Source: Methylococcaceae bacterium UBA975 (lineage in GTDB: Bacteria; Pseudomonadota; Gammaproteobacteria; Methylococcales; Cycloclasticaceae). Taken from it: 64,000 nucleotides of DNA. The first letter of the stretch is position 1. Every line of letters starts with the position of its first letter. The stretch covers positions 62,001 through 126,000 of the forward strand of contig DBBV01000007.1 in assembly GCA_002292375.1 (NCBI GenBank). The letters run 5' to 3'. Made by a program: the position numbers and the translations under genes. Below are positions 46,166-55,421 of the stretch, piece after piece. A model generated the notes under the pieces. The model was given only the letters and a program-made list of their open reading frames with translations. It was not told where the DNA came from and made no database searches.

Positions 46166-46581
46166 TGTTGAGTCAAGTCAGACCCGTGAATAAGTCCTTT
46201 TGCCTGCAAATGCTGTGCGAAAAAAACTATACTCTACTGCTTAAGCTAACACCCCTGCTTAACCCATCCGTCATTAACACCACAATTAGATCCAAGCTAC
46301 TCGAAACAGGGCCTTTTACCCATACCCTCACGTTGTACCATCATGGTTATGAGCAAGACCTCTCCAGCCCTCAATTTAAGTGCCGCGTCTACCTAGATAC
46401 AAAATCGGTTGAGGTGATCAGTGTGCAAGGAACCGTGTTTCAACGCAACTCAGCGCGACAATCTGCCAAAGACATGTTAAACAAAAAGTGGGATCTCAAT
46501 TATTTTTTGGAAAAATGGCTCACCTTTCAACTTAAATTATCAACCGTCAATCGCGACACCAACCATGCCGTTAACGCCTAA
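46165..46581 (+). CDS. DUF1249 (YqiB-like) protein
   Basis: A 138-residue soluble protein that resembles E. coli YqiB: an N-terminal LCEKNYTLLLKL, a central beta region with CRVYLDTKSVEV and a C-terminal helix with NYFLEKWL. Function unknown. In E. coli yqiB lies with nudF and cpdA. Here it overlaps the queD-like gene by 1 bp (TAATG) and converges with the symporter gene with a 4 bp overlap. Confidence 0.78.
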   Translation: MLSQVRPVNKSFCLQMLCEKNYTLLLKLTPLLNPSVINTTIRSKLLETGPFTHTLTLYHHGYEQDLSSPQFKCRVYLDTKSVEVISVQGTVFQRNSARQSAKDMLNKKWDLNYFLEKWLTFQLKLSTVNRDTNHAVNA

Positions 46582-47921
46582 GGCGCGCCACTTGATTTTC
46601 TACTCAGGGTAAAAACGACTGGACTGAGCAATAACAACGCCAGTAGATTTGGAATCGCCATCAAACCGTTTAAAACATCAGCCAATAACCACAGTAAATT
46701 TAATTCCATCATCGCACCCAAAGGAATCGCCAGCACCCAAGCCACCCGATACCATGGGATAATCCTAACACCCCATAAATATTCTGCGCATCGTTCGCCG
46801 TAATAACTCCAGCCCAAAAGTGTCGTTAAGGCAAAAATAGCCAAGCCAAAACTTACCACATACTCACCCACGCCCGGCAGCCCCCTATTAAATGCGTATG
46901 CAGACAACGAGGCACCCGTTTCACCACTGGTCCAGCTGCCGGTTAAGATAATCACTAGCGCTGTCATCGTACAAATGATAATCGTATCGATAAACGTGCC
47001 GAGCATGGCAATCTTTCCTTGTTCAACTGGGTTATTAGTTTTTGCTGCTGCGTGGGCAATCGGCGCCGTTCCAAGACCTGCCTCATTAGAAAAAATACCA
47101 CGCGCTACGCCAAAGCGTATCGCCGCCATGACCCCAGCCCCTGCAAACCCACCCGCTGCTGCCGTACCACTAAAGGCATCATTAACGATCAACTGCAGGG
47201 CTGTTGGCACCGAATCTAAACGCTGAATAATGATAATACCGGCACCCAGCACGTAAGCGATGGCCATAAAAGGAACCAGCTTTGCGGCTACTTGAGCGAT
47301 CCGTTTAATACCGCCCAATAAAACTAAGTAAACAATAAGCGCCATCACCAACCCTGTTGCCCAAACTGGGGTATTGAGTGTGCTATTAAGCACATCGGCA
47401 ACGGAATTAGCCTGAACAGTATTACCAATACCAAAAGCGGCTACCGAGCCAAAAAAAGCAAACACCGCGCCCAGCCATTGCCAATTTTTACCCAGACCAT
47501 TTTTAATGTAGTACATCGGGCCACCGACGTAGGCGCCGTTTTCATCAAGCTCTCGGTATTTAACTGCTAATACGGCCTCTGCGTACTTTGTAGCCATACC
47601 CAGCAATGCTGTTAACCACATCCAAAAAATAGCGCCCGGCCCACCTAAAAATATAGCTGTGGCGACCCCAGCAATGTTGCCGGTACCGATAGTAGCCGCG
47701 AGTGAGGTCATTAAGGCGTTAAATGGACTTATTTCACCATCGGCCAAGGCATTGCTTCGGCGGCCGCGCCACATTAAACTGAACGCAGCGGGTAACTGCC
47801 TGATGGGCATAAAAAACAGACCCAGCATTAAATATAACCCTGTGCCTAATAACAAAACCAATATAATTGGCCCCCAGACAATACCGCTAATCGTTTGCAA
47901 CAGTTGCGTTAATACGTCCAT
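46578..47921 (-). CDS. Sodium:alanine/glycine symporter (AGCS family)
   Basis: A 447-residue inner-membrane transporter with about eleven hydrophobic segments. Family motifs include AATIGTGNIAGVATAI, YVGGPMYYIKNG and FSNEAGLGTAPIAHAAA. It should take up alanine or glycine with sodium, which fits a marine organism. Substrate is inferred from the family. It stands alone on the minus strand. Confidence 0.92.
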   Translation of the reverse strand: MDVLTQLLQTISGIVWGPIILVLLLGTGLYLMLGLFFMPIRQLPAAFSLMWRGRRSNALADGEISPFNALMTSLAATIGTGNIAGVATAIFLGGPGAIFWMWLTALLGMATKYAEAVLAVKYRELDENGAYVGGPMYYIKNGLGKNWQWLGAVFAFFGSVAAFGIGNTVQANSVADVLNSTLNTPVWATGLVMALIVYLVLLGGIKRIAQVAAKLVPFMAIAYVLGAGIIIIQRLDSVPTALQLIVNDAFSGTAAAGGFAGAGVMAAIRFGVARGIFSNEAGLGTAPIAHAAAKTNNPVEQGKIAMLGTFIDTIIICTMTALVIILTGSWTSGETGASLSAYAFNRGLPGVGEYVVSFGLAIFALTTLLGWSYYGERCAEYLWGVRIIPWYRVAWVLAIPLGAMMELNLLWLLADVLNGLMAIPNLLALLLLSPVVFTLSRKSSGAP

Positions 47922-48104
47922 ATCCTTTCCTATTATTATTTAACCCAAACCAGCCCACCAATAGATCAATATGGCTTAATGTTTGTAGCCTGTAGATTCG
48001 TTGCAGTAAAACTCGCTTAACGGCATACTTAATTGTTTTTATCCTTTATTATTACAGCTTAAACCCGCTCAAGCCATTCTTTCATTTTTATCAGGAGTCA
48101 TACG

Positions 48105-48329
48105 ATGTATAGCAAAAACTCGCCACATATTATCGATGCTAAGCAGGGTGAGGAAATTTACCTTTGCCAATGCGGCCAATCGGCTAAAGCCCCTTATTGT
48201 GACGGTAGCCATAAAGAAATTGACCAGCGCCCTTTAGTCCATACGGTTGGTCAAGACAAACAACTGTACGTTTGCGGCTGCGGCAACTCCACCAATTTGC
48301 CTTGGTGTGACGGCAGCCATAACAAATAA
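48105..48329 (+). CDS. Tandem CDGSH iron-sulfur protein
   Basis: A 74-residue protein with two CDGSH [2Fe-2S] motifs, LCQCGQSAKAPYCDGSH (about 20-36) and VCGCGNSTNLPWCDGSH (about 56-72). Each has the three Cys and one His ligands, so two clusters per chain are expected. Bacterial small CDGSH proteins are thought to act in iron or redox balance; no specific partner is known here. It has no membrane segment. The next gene starts 21 bp later. Confidence 0.93.
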   Translation: MYSKNSPHIIDAKQGEEIYLCQCGQSAKAPYCDGSHKEIDQRPLVHTVGQDKQLYVCGCGNSTNLPWCDGSHNK

Positions 48330-48350
48330 TTTACCCTCAAGGCCCCCTCT

Positions 48351-48854
48351 ATGACTCTGCTCTTTGATTTTTTTAACTCCGATGATATCGCTGATGACGC
48401 GATGTATTACTTTGAAATGCACGGCTTTTTAACCAGCCTTGTCATTCAACCCGGCAGCCTAACAACAAGCCAAATAATTGATGAAATCTTTAATCATAAA
48501 ACCGTCGACGATGCTATTTTAAATGCCGTTTCTGCGCTTCAAAAAGAGATAGAACAAGCCTTACTTAACGCCGAATTCCCAGATGTTATACAGGCCGGTG
48601 AAGATGAAGATTCATTAACTTTTTGGGCCACAGGCTTTATGCAAGCTATTTTCATGCATCAAGAACAATGGTTTGAGAAAGAGCCTGACCTAGTAGCAGA
48701 ACTGACGTTACCGATACTTAATTGTTCTGAGTTATTAGATGAGGAACTGGATGACGTTAATTTAAATGATGAGGTATTAGAGCAGATGGCAGACACCATT
48801 CCAGATTGTGTCATCGATTTATACCTACTTTTTAATACCCCGGAAAACGTCTAG
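48351..48854 (+). CDS. YecA/UPF0149-like protein
   Basis: A 167-residue, very acidic helical protein. The motif EMHGFLTSL near 22-30 and the WATGFMQA segment near 90-97 match the UPF0149/YecA pattern (HGFLTG and W..GF). It lacks the C-terminal SEC-C zinc motif of longer YecA proteins. Function unknown. It lies 21 bp after the CDGSH gene and 6 bp before the DUF1853 gene, so the three may be one transcript. Confidence 0.7.
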   Translation: MTLLFDFFNSDDIADDAMYYFEMHGFLTSLVIQPGSLTTSQIIDEIFNHKTVDDAILNAVSALQKEIEQALLNAEFPDVIQAGEDEDSLTFWATGFMQAIFMHQEQWFEKEPDLVAELTLPILNCSELLDEELDDVNLNDEVLEQMADTIPDCVIDLYLLFNTPENV

Positions 48855-48860
48855 ATCCTT

Positions 48861-49796
48861 TTGCTGAGCACGTCGTTATTTCAAAATGCAAACGTTAGCG
48901 ATCTGGCGTGGGTACTGGCAAGTCCACCACTTATTCAAGGCAATATAGCAACTTGCCACTGGACAGATAGTGCTTTTTGGCAGCAGCAAGGTCAGGCTTT
49001 TTATAATAATTTATTACAAACCGACACGGACTCGTCGGCACTACACGATTTATTAAAAAGACAAACCGATCGGCGCTTAGGTCATCGCTTTGAGACGCTG
49101 TTGAGCTACTGGTTTAATAACAATGAGCGATACCAACTGATCGCACAAAATCTACAAGTACAAGACACCGAAAAAACGATTGGGGAGTTTGATTTTATTG
49201 TTAAAGACCACCTACATAACACATACCAACACTGGGAAGTGGTGTGTAAGTTTTATCTGGGTCTCGGTGATACGGCACAACCCGAAAATTGGTACGGGCC
49301 GATGCTCAAAGACCGTCTAGCGATTAAATACAAGCAGATGCAAACTCGGCAAAGCCAGCTTTCACATCACCCAGCCTCTGTTAGCCTGCTAAAGACATTA
49401 GGTATCCACATACAACAGCCTGTGTGCCTGATGAAAGGTCGCTTATTTTACCCTTTAACACAGTCAGCAAAAATCAGCCCAAACCTTGTATCTAGCGACC
49501 ATCAACAGGGTTGGTGGGCCAGAACAGACGATTTTTTTAACTACTATAAAAAATCAACCCTTCGTTGGTGTATTTTAAGTAAAAACCAGTGGCTCGCACA
49601 GCAACGCTTTAACCCAGCGGAACGCGCCTACTCTACCAGTGAGCTGATCGATGCGTTTAGTTGCGAGGCAAACCCGCGACCTATATGTGTGGCTGGTTTT
49701 TTAAGCAATTTACCTCAGCAATTAGAACAAACACGTGGGTTTTTAGTCGCAAAAGACTGGGCGAAGGCAATCGTTATCAACGATAATAGTCATTAA
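48861..49796 (+). CDS. DUF1853 family protein
   Basis: A 311-residue soluble protein with the family N-terminus LAWVLASPPL and the core RLGHRFETLL ... GEFDFIV ... HWEVVCKFYLG. The GEFDF plus EVVCK arrangement looks like a PD-(D/E)XK nuclease core; that is inference and activity is unproven. The start codon is TTG at 48861 with a weak ribosome site; the family N-terminus begins soon after, so a later start is unlikely. Confidence 0.8.
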   Translation: MLSTSLFQNANVSDLAWVLASPPLIQGNIATCHWTDSAFWQQQGQAFYNNLLQTDTDSSALHDLLKRQTDRRLGHRFETLLSYWFNNNERYQLIAQNLQVQDTEKTIGEFDFIVKDHLHNTYQHWEVVCKFYLGLGDTAQPENWYGPMLKDRLAIKYKQMQTRQSQLSHHPASVSLLKTLGIHIQQPVCLMKGRLFYPLTQSAKISPNLVSSDHQQGWWARTDDFFNYYKKSTLRWCILSKNQWLAQQRFNPAERAYSTSELIDAFSCEANPRPICVAGFLSNLPQQLEQTRGFLVAKDWAKAIVINDNSH

Positions 49797-49821
49797 ATAT
49801 ACGCATTAAAAAGAGAAAAAA

Positions 49822-51012
49822 TTGAATCATTCAACCGAAGAACCCGTCGAACAAATTGATATTGGCAACTGTAAGATCACCTTATTGGGCACTGCCCATG
49901 TTTCTAAAGCGAGCGTGAATGCCGTCACATCACTCATTGAGTCGGATCAGTTTGATGCCGTCGCAATAGAGCTATGCCCAGGGCGATACAATGCCCTCAT
50001 CGACCCCGATAGCCTCGCTAAAATGGATTTATTTAACGTCATTAAAAGTGGCAAAGCAGCCATGGTGACCGCAAGTTTAGCCCTTGGTGCTTTCCAACAA
50101 AAAATGGCCGACGAACTGGGTATTGAACCTGGCGCAGAAATGAAAATGGCCGCTTCCTTGGCAAAACAAAAACATTTGCCGGTACTGCTCATTGATCGTG
50201 ACGTAGGCACAACGCTAAAACGCGTGTACAGAAATGTGCCTTGGTGGAAGCGTATGGAGCTCTTTTCTGGCTTATTAGCTAGCGTGATTTTTTCTGAAAA
50301 AATTGACGAAAAAGAGATCGAAAAGCTAAAACAAGGCGATGTTTTGGAATCTACTTTTGCACAATTTGCCGAATCATCGAGTGAAATCTACCAACCCTTG
50401 GTAAATGAACGCGATCAATACATGGCACGCCGCTTATACGATGAAGCCCTTAGCGGTCAACATACGCAGCTACTCGCCATTGTTGGCGCAGGCCATTTAC
50501 ACGGCATTAAAGCGTATTTAGAAACCCAATTGCGCGACAGTAAAAGTCTTGAAGAACTCGACACTATCCCCAGCCCTAGCCGCTGGCCAAAGTTTATACC
50601 TTGGATTATCGTTGGGCTTATTTTTATTGGCTTTGCTGTTGGTTTTCAACGGGCACCCGAGTTGGGTTGGCAGTTGGTTATTGAGTGGGTTGTGATCAAT
50701 GGCACCTTATCCGCCCTCGGTGCATTACTAGCGGCAGCGCACCCGTTAACGATTATCACCGCCTTTTTAGCCGCACCACTAACCTCACTCAACCCGACAG
50801 TTGGTGCCGGCATGGTTACCGCTGCGGTTGAAGCCTGGATACGAAAACCACGCGTAGGTGACTTTTCTAGCCTCAAAAAGGACACCATTCAACTGCGTGG
50901 CTGGTGGAAAAACAGGGTCTCGCGGACCTTATTGGTTTTCTTTTTTAGTACGCTTGGTTCCGCCGCTGGAACATACATTGCGGGCTTTAGGATAGTCGAA
51001 CAACTTACTTGA
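49822..51012 (+). CDS. TraB/PrgY family membrane protein
   Basis: A 396-residue protein with an N-terminal TraB domain (LLGTAHVSK near 15-23, AIELCPGRY near 50-58, AIVGAGHLHGI near 218-228) and about four C-terminal membrane segments (from about 255). Family members include PrgY, which reduces pheromone activity in Enterococcus, and archaeal and eukaryotic relatives; conserved His/Glu residues suggest a metal-dependent peptidase-like fold, unproven. The start is TTG at 49822 after AAGAG. Its last 8 bp overlap the end of plsB. Confidence 0.83.
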   Translation: MNHSTEEPVEQIDIGNCKITLLGTAHVSKASVNAVTSLIESDQFDAVAIELCPGRYNALIDPDSLAKMDLFNVIKSGKAAMVTASLALGAFQQKMADELGIEPGAEMKMAASLAKQKHLPVLLIDRDVGTTLKRVYRNVPWWKRMELFSGLLASVIFSEKIDEKEIEKLKQGDVLESTFAQFAESSSEIYQPLVNERDQYMARRLYDEALSGQHTQLLAIVGAGHLHGIKAYLETQLRDSKSLEELDTIPSPSRWPKFIPWIIVGLIFIGFAVGFQRAPELGWQLVIEWVVINGTLSALGALLAAAHPLTIITAFLAAPLTSLNPTVGAGMVTAAVEAWIRKPRVGDFSSLKKDTIQLRGWWKNRVSRTLLVFFFSTLGSAAGTYIAGFRIVEQLT

Positions 51013-53407
51013 TTAGCTGGTGGACGCTGCGCCTGATTTGCTGGCTCAGCACCAGACCCGAATCGTCGATAATCGACTCTAAAGCCGAAGAAAACGTTAT
51101 TTTCCCTTGGCTATCAGGCCAAATAATGCGTTGCTCAAACAGCCCATCAATAAACCCTTTAAATAAGGCTTTATCAAAGAAATCGGGCGAGTTTAATTCA
51201 TACATCAGGGTTAACCGCTCAGCCACTTGAGTACACGTATCTTCTAAGCTTTTTCGATTAAGCACACCCGGGCCTTTAACCTTGATAACGACCACGGTTA
51301 AATAATAGCGCTCTAAGCTCAGCAATACGCCCTTGGACAAGCTATTTATCGCCATCGCCTCGGTACTCACCATTGACAAGTGATTATCGCTCTCAAGCAA
51401 TAAACCTGCTGATACCAAGCAGTCGACCGTTTTGTTGGTGAGCGCACTTAACTGACGCGTACTCCAATGCATCGATAGTTCGGCTTTCAAAAAGGGATAG
51501 ACCAATTTAAACCAATGTATCAACTGTTTTTTAGTTAATGAGGCATTACTTAATACACAGCAAGCAATAAACGAAGGCAAGACAAATAAATGACTGATGT
51601 TATTCCTAAAGTAGGTCATTCGAATGGCTTGATCCGGTTCAACCGATATCAAATCACCTAGCCCGTTTAGATTGCGCTGAATTAGACCAAACTGTTCACC
51701 GTAGGCAATAATACCTGCCCCATCTAAATTAGTCAGACTGACATCTTTAGAATAGGGAACCGTTTTCAGTAAGTTTAAGTACAAGTTAAGCTGCAAGCTT
51801 AAGTCTTCTTCGGTCATTGTTTGTTTTGGCGTACCTAACAGCGTCATCGCTAACAGACCTACTGCATTCACATGTGTCGCTTGGTTGATCCCCGCCATAA
51901 TCTGCTGACCCAGTTTATTAACGACATTTGGCATCCAATCTTGTTTACCCGCCAGTCCATCACGTCGCCAATCCGGTAATTGCTGATCCAACAAATCATT
52001 CAATGCAATAGGACTGCCAAAATTTACGTGGACCTGACCAAAGTGCTCTTTTAATGCCTTTATTGAGCGTAAAAACCCCATCACCGATTCGGTTTTTTTA
52101 GGTTTACCACTCAATTCATTAATATAGGTTTCACCTTCCACCAATTTTTCATAGGCAAAATTGACCGGAACAAAAACCACCGAGCGCTTATGCTCGCGGA
52201 TATGACTACGAACAGTCATCGCTAATAGACCCGGTTTTGCTTTTAAACGCTTACCGGTTCGACTGCGCCCTCCCTCGACAAAATATTCGACAGCGGTGCC
52301 CTTACTCGCCAAATACCCCATATAGGTTTCAAACACCGCGCCGTATAGCACATTGCCTTTAAACGAACGGCGTAAAAAAAATGCGCCACAACGCCTTAGC
52401 CACGGCCCAATAATAGGGATGTTTAAATTAAGACCAGCAGCAACATGTGGCGGCGCTAAGCCTGCATTAAATAAGACGTAGGAGAGAACTAAATAATCCA
52501 TATGACTTTGGTGACTCGGCACATACACAATCTGGTGTTCGCGCGATAAGCGCTCAACCCGCTCAAAGTGGTGCAGCACGATGCCATCATAGAGTTTATT
52601 CCACAGCTTGTTGAGCAACCGTTCTAACAACACCGCCGCACGCATATTGATAACCGCCGCAATTTCTCGGGCATACGCTTTGGCCTTTTTTTCGGCCGCT
52701 GCTTGAGGTGTTTTTTTAATTTTTACTTCGCGTTCAATCGCTTGTTTGACCAACGGTTGTTGTAATAGATGGTCCGCTAACTTTTTACTTGAGGGTTGAT
52801 CGGGCCCAATCATCGCTAAGCGTGTCCTTGCAAAGTGTAGGCGTAGCACGCGTGATAACTTACGTGTCAAATACGGTACGCTTTGCCCAGCCTTCACGAC
52901 ACCTTTTAACGATACCGGTTCGCCGTAACGCAAAACAGTTTGCCTACCATTAAATAAAATGGACAAAAAGCGAGAAAAAACCGTAGAACGCACCCCTTCG
53001 TCGGTAAAAATACTCGCTAATAAGCCATCAGATTTTCGCGGTGACCTACCCCAAAAAACGGATACTGGCACGATCAACACATCGTCTAATTGTTGGTTAT
53101 CAACCGCATTAATCAAACGACTTAAACGGCTTGGCGCAGGATCGTAAAAACCATCCTTAATGCGATTAAGTACCAATACTGCGGTGGCTTCTTTGCCACC
53201 TTCCCATTGCATCCCAGCCGAAGGCAATGGTAAATCGAGATGTCTGCAGGTTTGTTCTAAAACGATTTGTTTTGAACAGACATCGCTATACGTGACATAA
53301 CAAATTGTTTTACCTTTTAGTTTTTCTAAACGTTCGCCGTCATTGGGCAACACCGTCACCTTGACCCATAACGATAATAACCATCGCAAGATAGCTGAAC
53401 CCACCAC
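51005..53407 (-). CDS. plsB: Glycerol-3-phosphate acyltransferase PlsB
   Basis: PlsB acylates sn-glycerol-3-phosphate in the first step of phospholipid synthesis at the inner membrane. The 800-residue protein has the acyltransferase blocks in order: VPSHQSHMDYL (HX4D), GAFFLRRSFKG, EYFVEGGRSRTGK and VFVPVNFAYEK. Length matches the gammaproteobacterial family. The start is GTG at 53407, 2 bp after ttcA ends, so it is probably coupled to ttcA. Confidence 0.95.
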   Translation of the reverse strand: MVGSAILRWLLSLWVKVTVLPNDGERLEKLKGKTICYVTYSDVCSKQIVLEQTCRHLDLPLPSAGMQWEGGKEATAVLVLNRIKDGFYDPAPSRLSRLINAVDNQQLDDVLIVPVSVFWGRSPRKSDGLLASIFTDEGVRSTVFSRFLSILFNGRQTVLRYGEPVSLKGVVKAGQSVPYLTRKLSRVLRLHFARTRLAMIGPDQPSSKKLADHLLQQPLVKQAIEREVKIKKTPQAAAEKKAKAYAREIAAVINMRAAVLLERLLNKLWNKLYDGIVLHHFERVERLSREHQIVYVPSHQSHMDYLVLSYVLFNAGLAPPHVAAGLNLNIPIIGPWLRRCGAFFLRRSFKGNVLYGAVFETYMGYLASKGTAVEYFVEGGRSRTGKRLKAKPGLLAMTVRSHIREHKRSVVFVPVNFAYEKLVEGETYINELSGKPKKTESVMGFLRSIKALKEHFGQVHVNFGSPIALNDLLDQQLPDWRRDGLAGKQDWMPNVVNKLGQQIMAGINQATHVNAVGLLAMTLLGTPKQTMTEEDLSLQLNLYLNLLKTVPYSKDVSLTNLDGAGIIAYGEQFGLIQRNLNGLGDLISVEPDQAIRMTYFRNNISHLFVLPSFIACCVLSNASLTKKQLIHWFKLVYPFLKAELSMHWSTRQLSALTNKTVDCLVSAGLLLESDNHLSMVSTEAMAINSLSKGVLLSLERYYLTVVVIKVKGPGVLNRKSLEDTCTQVAERLTLMYELNSPDFFDKALFKGFIDGLFEQRIIWPDSQGKITFSSALESIIDDSGLVLSQQIRRSVHQLIK

Positions 53408-53409
53408 GG

Positions 53410-54270
53410 CTAACTGCTCGCCTTCATAGGACGAAACATCAATGGCGCTGCGTTAATAACATCACTGCAAGCCTTGTCAGTTTGCGTCAAACCTTCAAAA
53501 TCAAACAACTGACTATCCAGTAATTGCGATGGTTTAATATTTTTTAGGCTATTAAAAATCGTTTCTACCCGACCAGGAAACTCTTTATCCCACTGACTCA
53601 ACATGTTTTTCATATTAACGCGCTGCAGGTTCTCTTGGCTGCCGCATAAATTACATGGAATGATCGGGTAGGCTTTTAAGTCGGAAAACTCGGCGATATC
53701 TTTTTCACGTGAATAGGCCAAAGGGCGAATCACAATGTGTTTGCCATTATCACTTTTAAGTTTTGCTGGCATCGCCTTCAACTGCCCACCATAAAACATA
53801 TTAAGAAAAAATGTTTCGACGATATCATCACGGTGGTGACCCAACGCTATTTTGTTATAACCGTGTTCTTCTGCATAGGCATATAAAGCACCACGGCGCA
53901 TTCGTGAACACAAACCACAGGTGGTTTTGCCCTCTGGAATAATCCGCGTGACAACGCTGTAGGTATCTTGCTCAATGACATGATAGTCAACGCCTATGGA
54001 TTGTAGATAGGCAGGTAATACGTGCTCTGGAAACCCAGGCTGCTTTTGGTCTAAATTTACCACCATCACTTCAAAATCAATCGGCGCGTTGTGTTTAAGG
54101 TTTAATAAAATATCCAACATCGTGTAGGAGTCCTTACCACCCGACAAACACACCATCACCCGATCACCGTGCTCGATCATTTTATAATCGGCAATTGCCT
54201 GCCCCATCTCGCGGCGCAAGCGTTTTTGTAGTTTGTTAAACCTTAGCTTAGTTTTGTCTGATTGATTCAT
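53410..54270 (-). CDS. ttcA: TtcA, tRNA 2-thiocytidine synthetase
   Basis: TtcA puts sulfur on cytidine 32 of several tRNAs, using an iron-sulfur cluster and ATP. The 286-residue protein has the PP-loop SGGKDSYTM near 45-53, the CGLC pair that holds the cluster, and GHHRDDIVET. Length and motifs match the family. It precedes plsB on the same strand. Confidence 0.95.
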   Translation of the reverse strand: MNQSDKTKLRFNKLQKRLRREMGQAIADYKMIEHGDRVMVCLSGGKDSYTMLDILLNLKHNAPIDFEVMVVNLDQKQPGFPEHVLPAYLQSIGVDYHVIEQDTYSVVTRIIPEGKTTCGLCSRMRRGALYAYAEEHGYNKIALGHHRDDIVETFFLNMFYGGQLKAMPAKLKSDNGKHIVIRPLAYSREKDIAEFSDLKAYPIIPCNLCGSQENLQRVNMKNMLSQWDKEFPGRVETIFNSLKNIKPSQLLDSQLFDFEGLTQTDKACSDVINAAPLMFRPMKASS

Positions 54271-54367
54271 GCCTGTATTTTATCAGAGATGTGTAACATT
54301 GCTCTAAGTAGATGCGAAATCACTGACAAAATGCTATAACAAGACACCCAAAAAAGGAATCTTAACT

Positions 54368-55417
54368 ATGTCTACTATCAGCTTAGAAAGTCGTGCAAGC
54401 GGTGCCATCATGGGTGCTTACATTGGTGACGCCTTAGGGTTAGGTCCTCATTGGTACTACAATCTAGATGAACTTCATTCAACCTATGGTGAGTGGATAC
54501 AAGACTATACCGCGCCGCAAGCGGATCGTTATCACGGTGGCATGAAAGCGGGTCAATCATCGCAAGCAGGTTTAATTTTAACGATGTTAATCGATTCGTT
54601 GTTGGATAAAAAAGGCTACCAAGAAACCGATTTTTGCCAGCGTCTGGACGATGACTTATTTCCCTTGCTCGATGGCACGCCCAAGGTTGGCCCAGGCGGG
54701 TTTACAAGCCAGTCCATACGTGAGGCCTGGATTTTACGCACCCAACAACATAAGCCTTGGGGCCAAGTAGCGGGTTACACCGACAATACTGAGGCCGCCG
54801 AACGTATTTTAGCCCTCGCTGTTCGTTATGCCACTGACCCCAAATTATTAGCCGAAAGCGTCTCTAGCAATACCCGCCTAACGCAGTGCGACGAGACCAT
54901 TAATGCGATGACCGTTGCCTATGCCGCTGTCTTAGGTATGTTGGTACAAGGCCACCCCTTAGATGAAGAACTCTCGGGCAAATTGATGGCCTTAGTCGCC
55001 GACCACCAACTGCCCTTTCATGCCATGACGATACCCGGCGCACTATCGTCTGCTGCTGGCACTTTTGCTTCACCCGATGCCTTACTCACACCATCTAGTA
55101 TCGCCCGCGCTGCGCAACAGGATCTTATTCAACCGGCTTGGAAAGTCTCTTTAGTCTACGGTATGCCGTGTGCGGTTTATCATCAATTTCCTGCCTGTTA
55201 TTATTTAGCGGCCCGTTACCCCGATGATTTTGAATCAGCGGTATTGCACGCCATTAACGGTGGCGGCCAAAACATGGCCAGAGCCATGTTGACGGGTGCG
55301 TTAGTGGGCGCGCAAGTGGGCCTAGAAGGGATTCCTCAGCGCTTTATTGACGGCTTAGACAATGGCGAGAAATTACTCCAACGCGCGCAACAATTGGCGG
55401 CACAAATCAATCATTAA
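54368..55417 (+). CDS. ADP-ribosylglycohydrolase family protein
   Basis: A 349-residue helical protein of the ADP-ribosylglycohydrolase (DraG/ARH) fold. The N-terminal GAIMGAYIGDALGLGPHW matches the metal-binding start of the family, and a C-terminal segment AINGGGQNMARAMLTGALVGAQ corresponds to the second metal/substrate site, where DraG has a Gly-Gly-D-x-D-T pattern; here GGGQNMAR lacks both aspartates. Loss of these ligands raises doubt about ordinary ADP-ribose hydrolysis; some relatives act on other substrates or are inactive. The next gene, ung, starts 4 bp later. Confidence 0.83.
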   Translation: MSTISLESRASGAIMGAYIGDALGLGPHWYYNLDELHSTYGEWIQDYTAPQADRYHGGMKAGQSSQAGLILTMLIDSLLDKKGYQETDFCQRLDDDLFPLLDGTPKVGPGGFTSQSIREAWILRTQQHKPWGQVAGYTDNTEAAERILALAVRYATDPKLLAESVSSNTRLTQCDETINAMTVAYAAVLGMLVQGHPLDEELSGKLMALVADHQLPFHAMTIPGALSSAAGTFASPDALLTPSSIARAAQQDLIQPAWKVSLVYGMPCAVYHQFPACYYLAARYPDDFESAVLHAINGGGQNMARAMLTGALVGAQVGLEGIPQRFIDGLDNGEKLLQRAQQLAAQINH

Positions 55418-55421
55418 GGTG

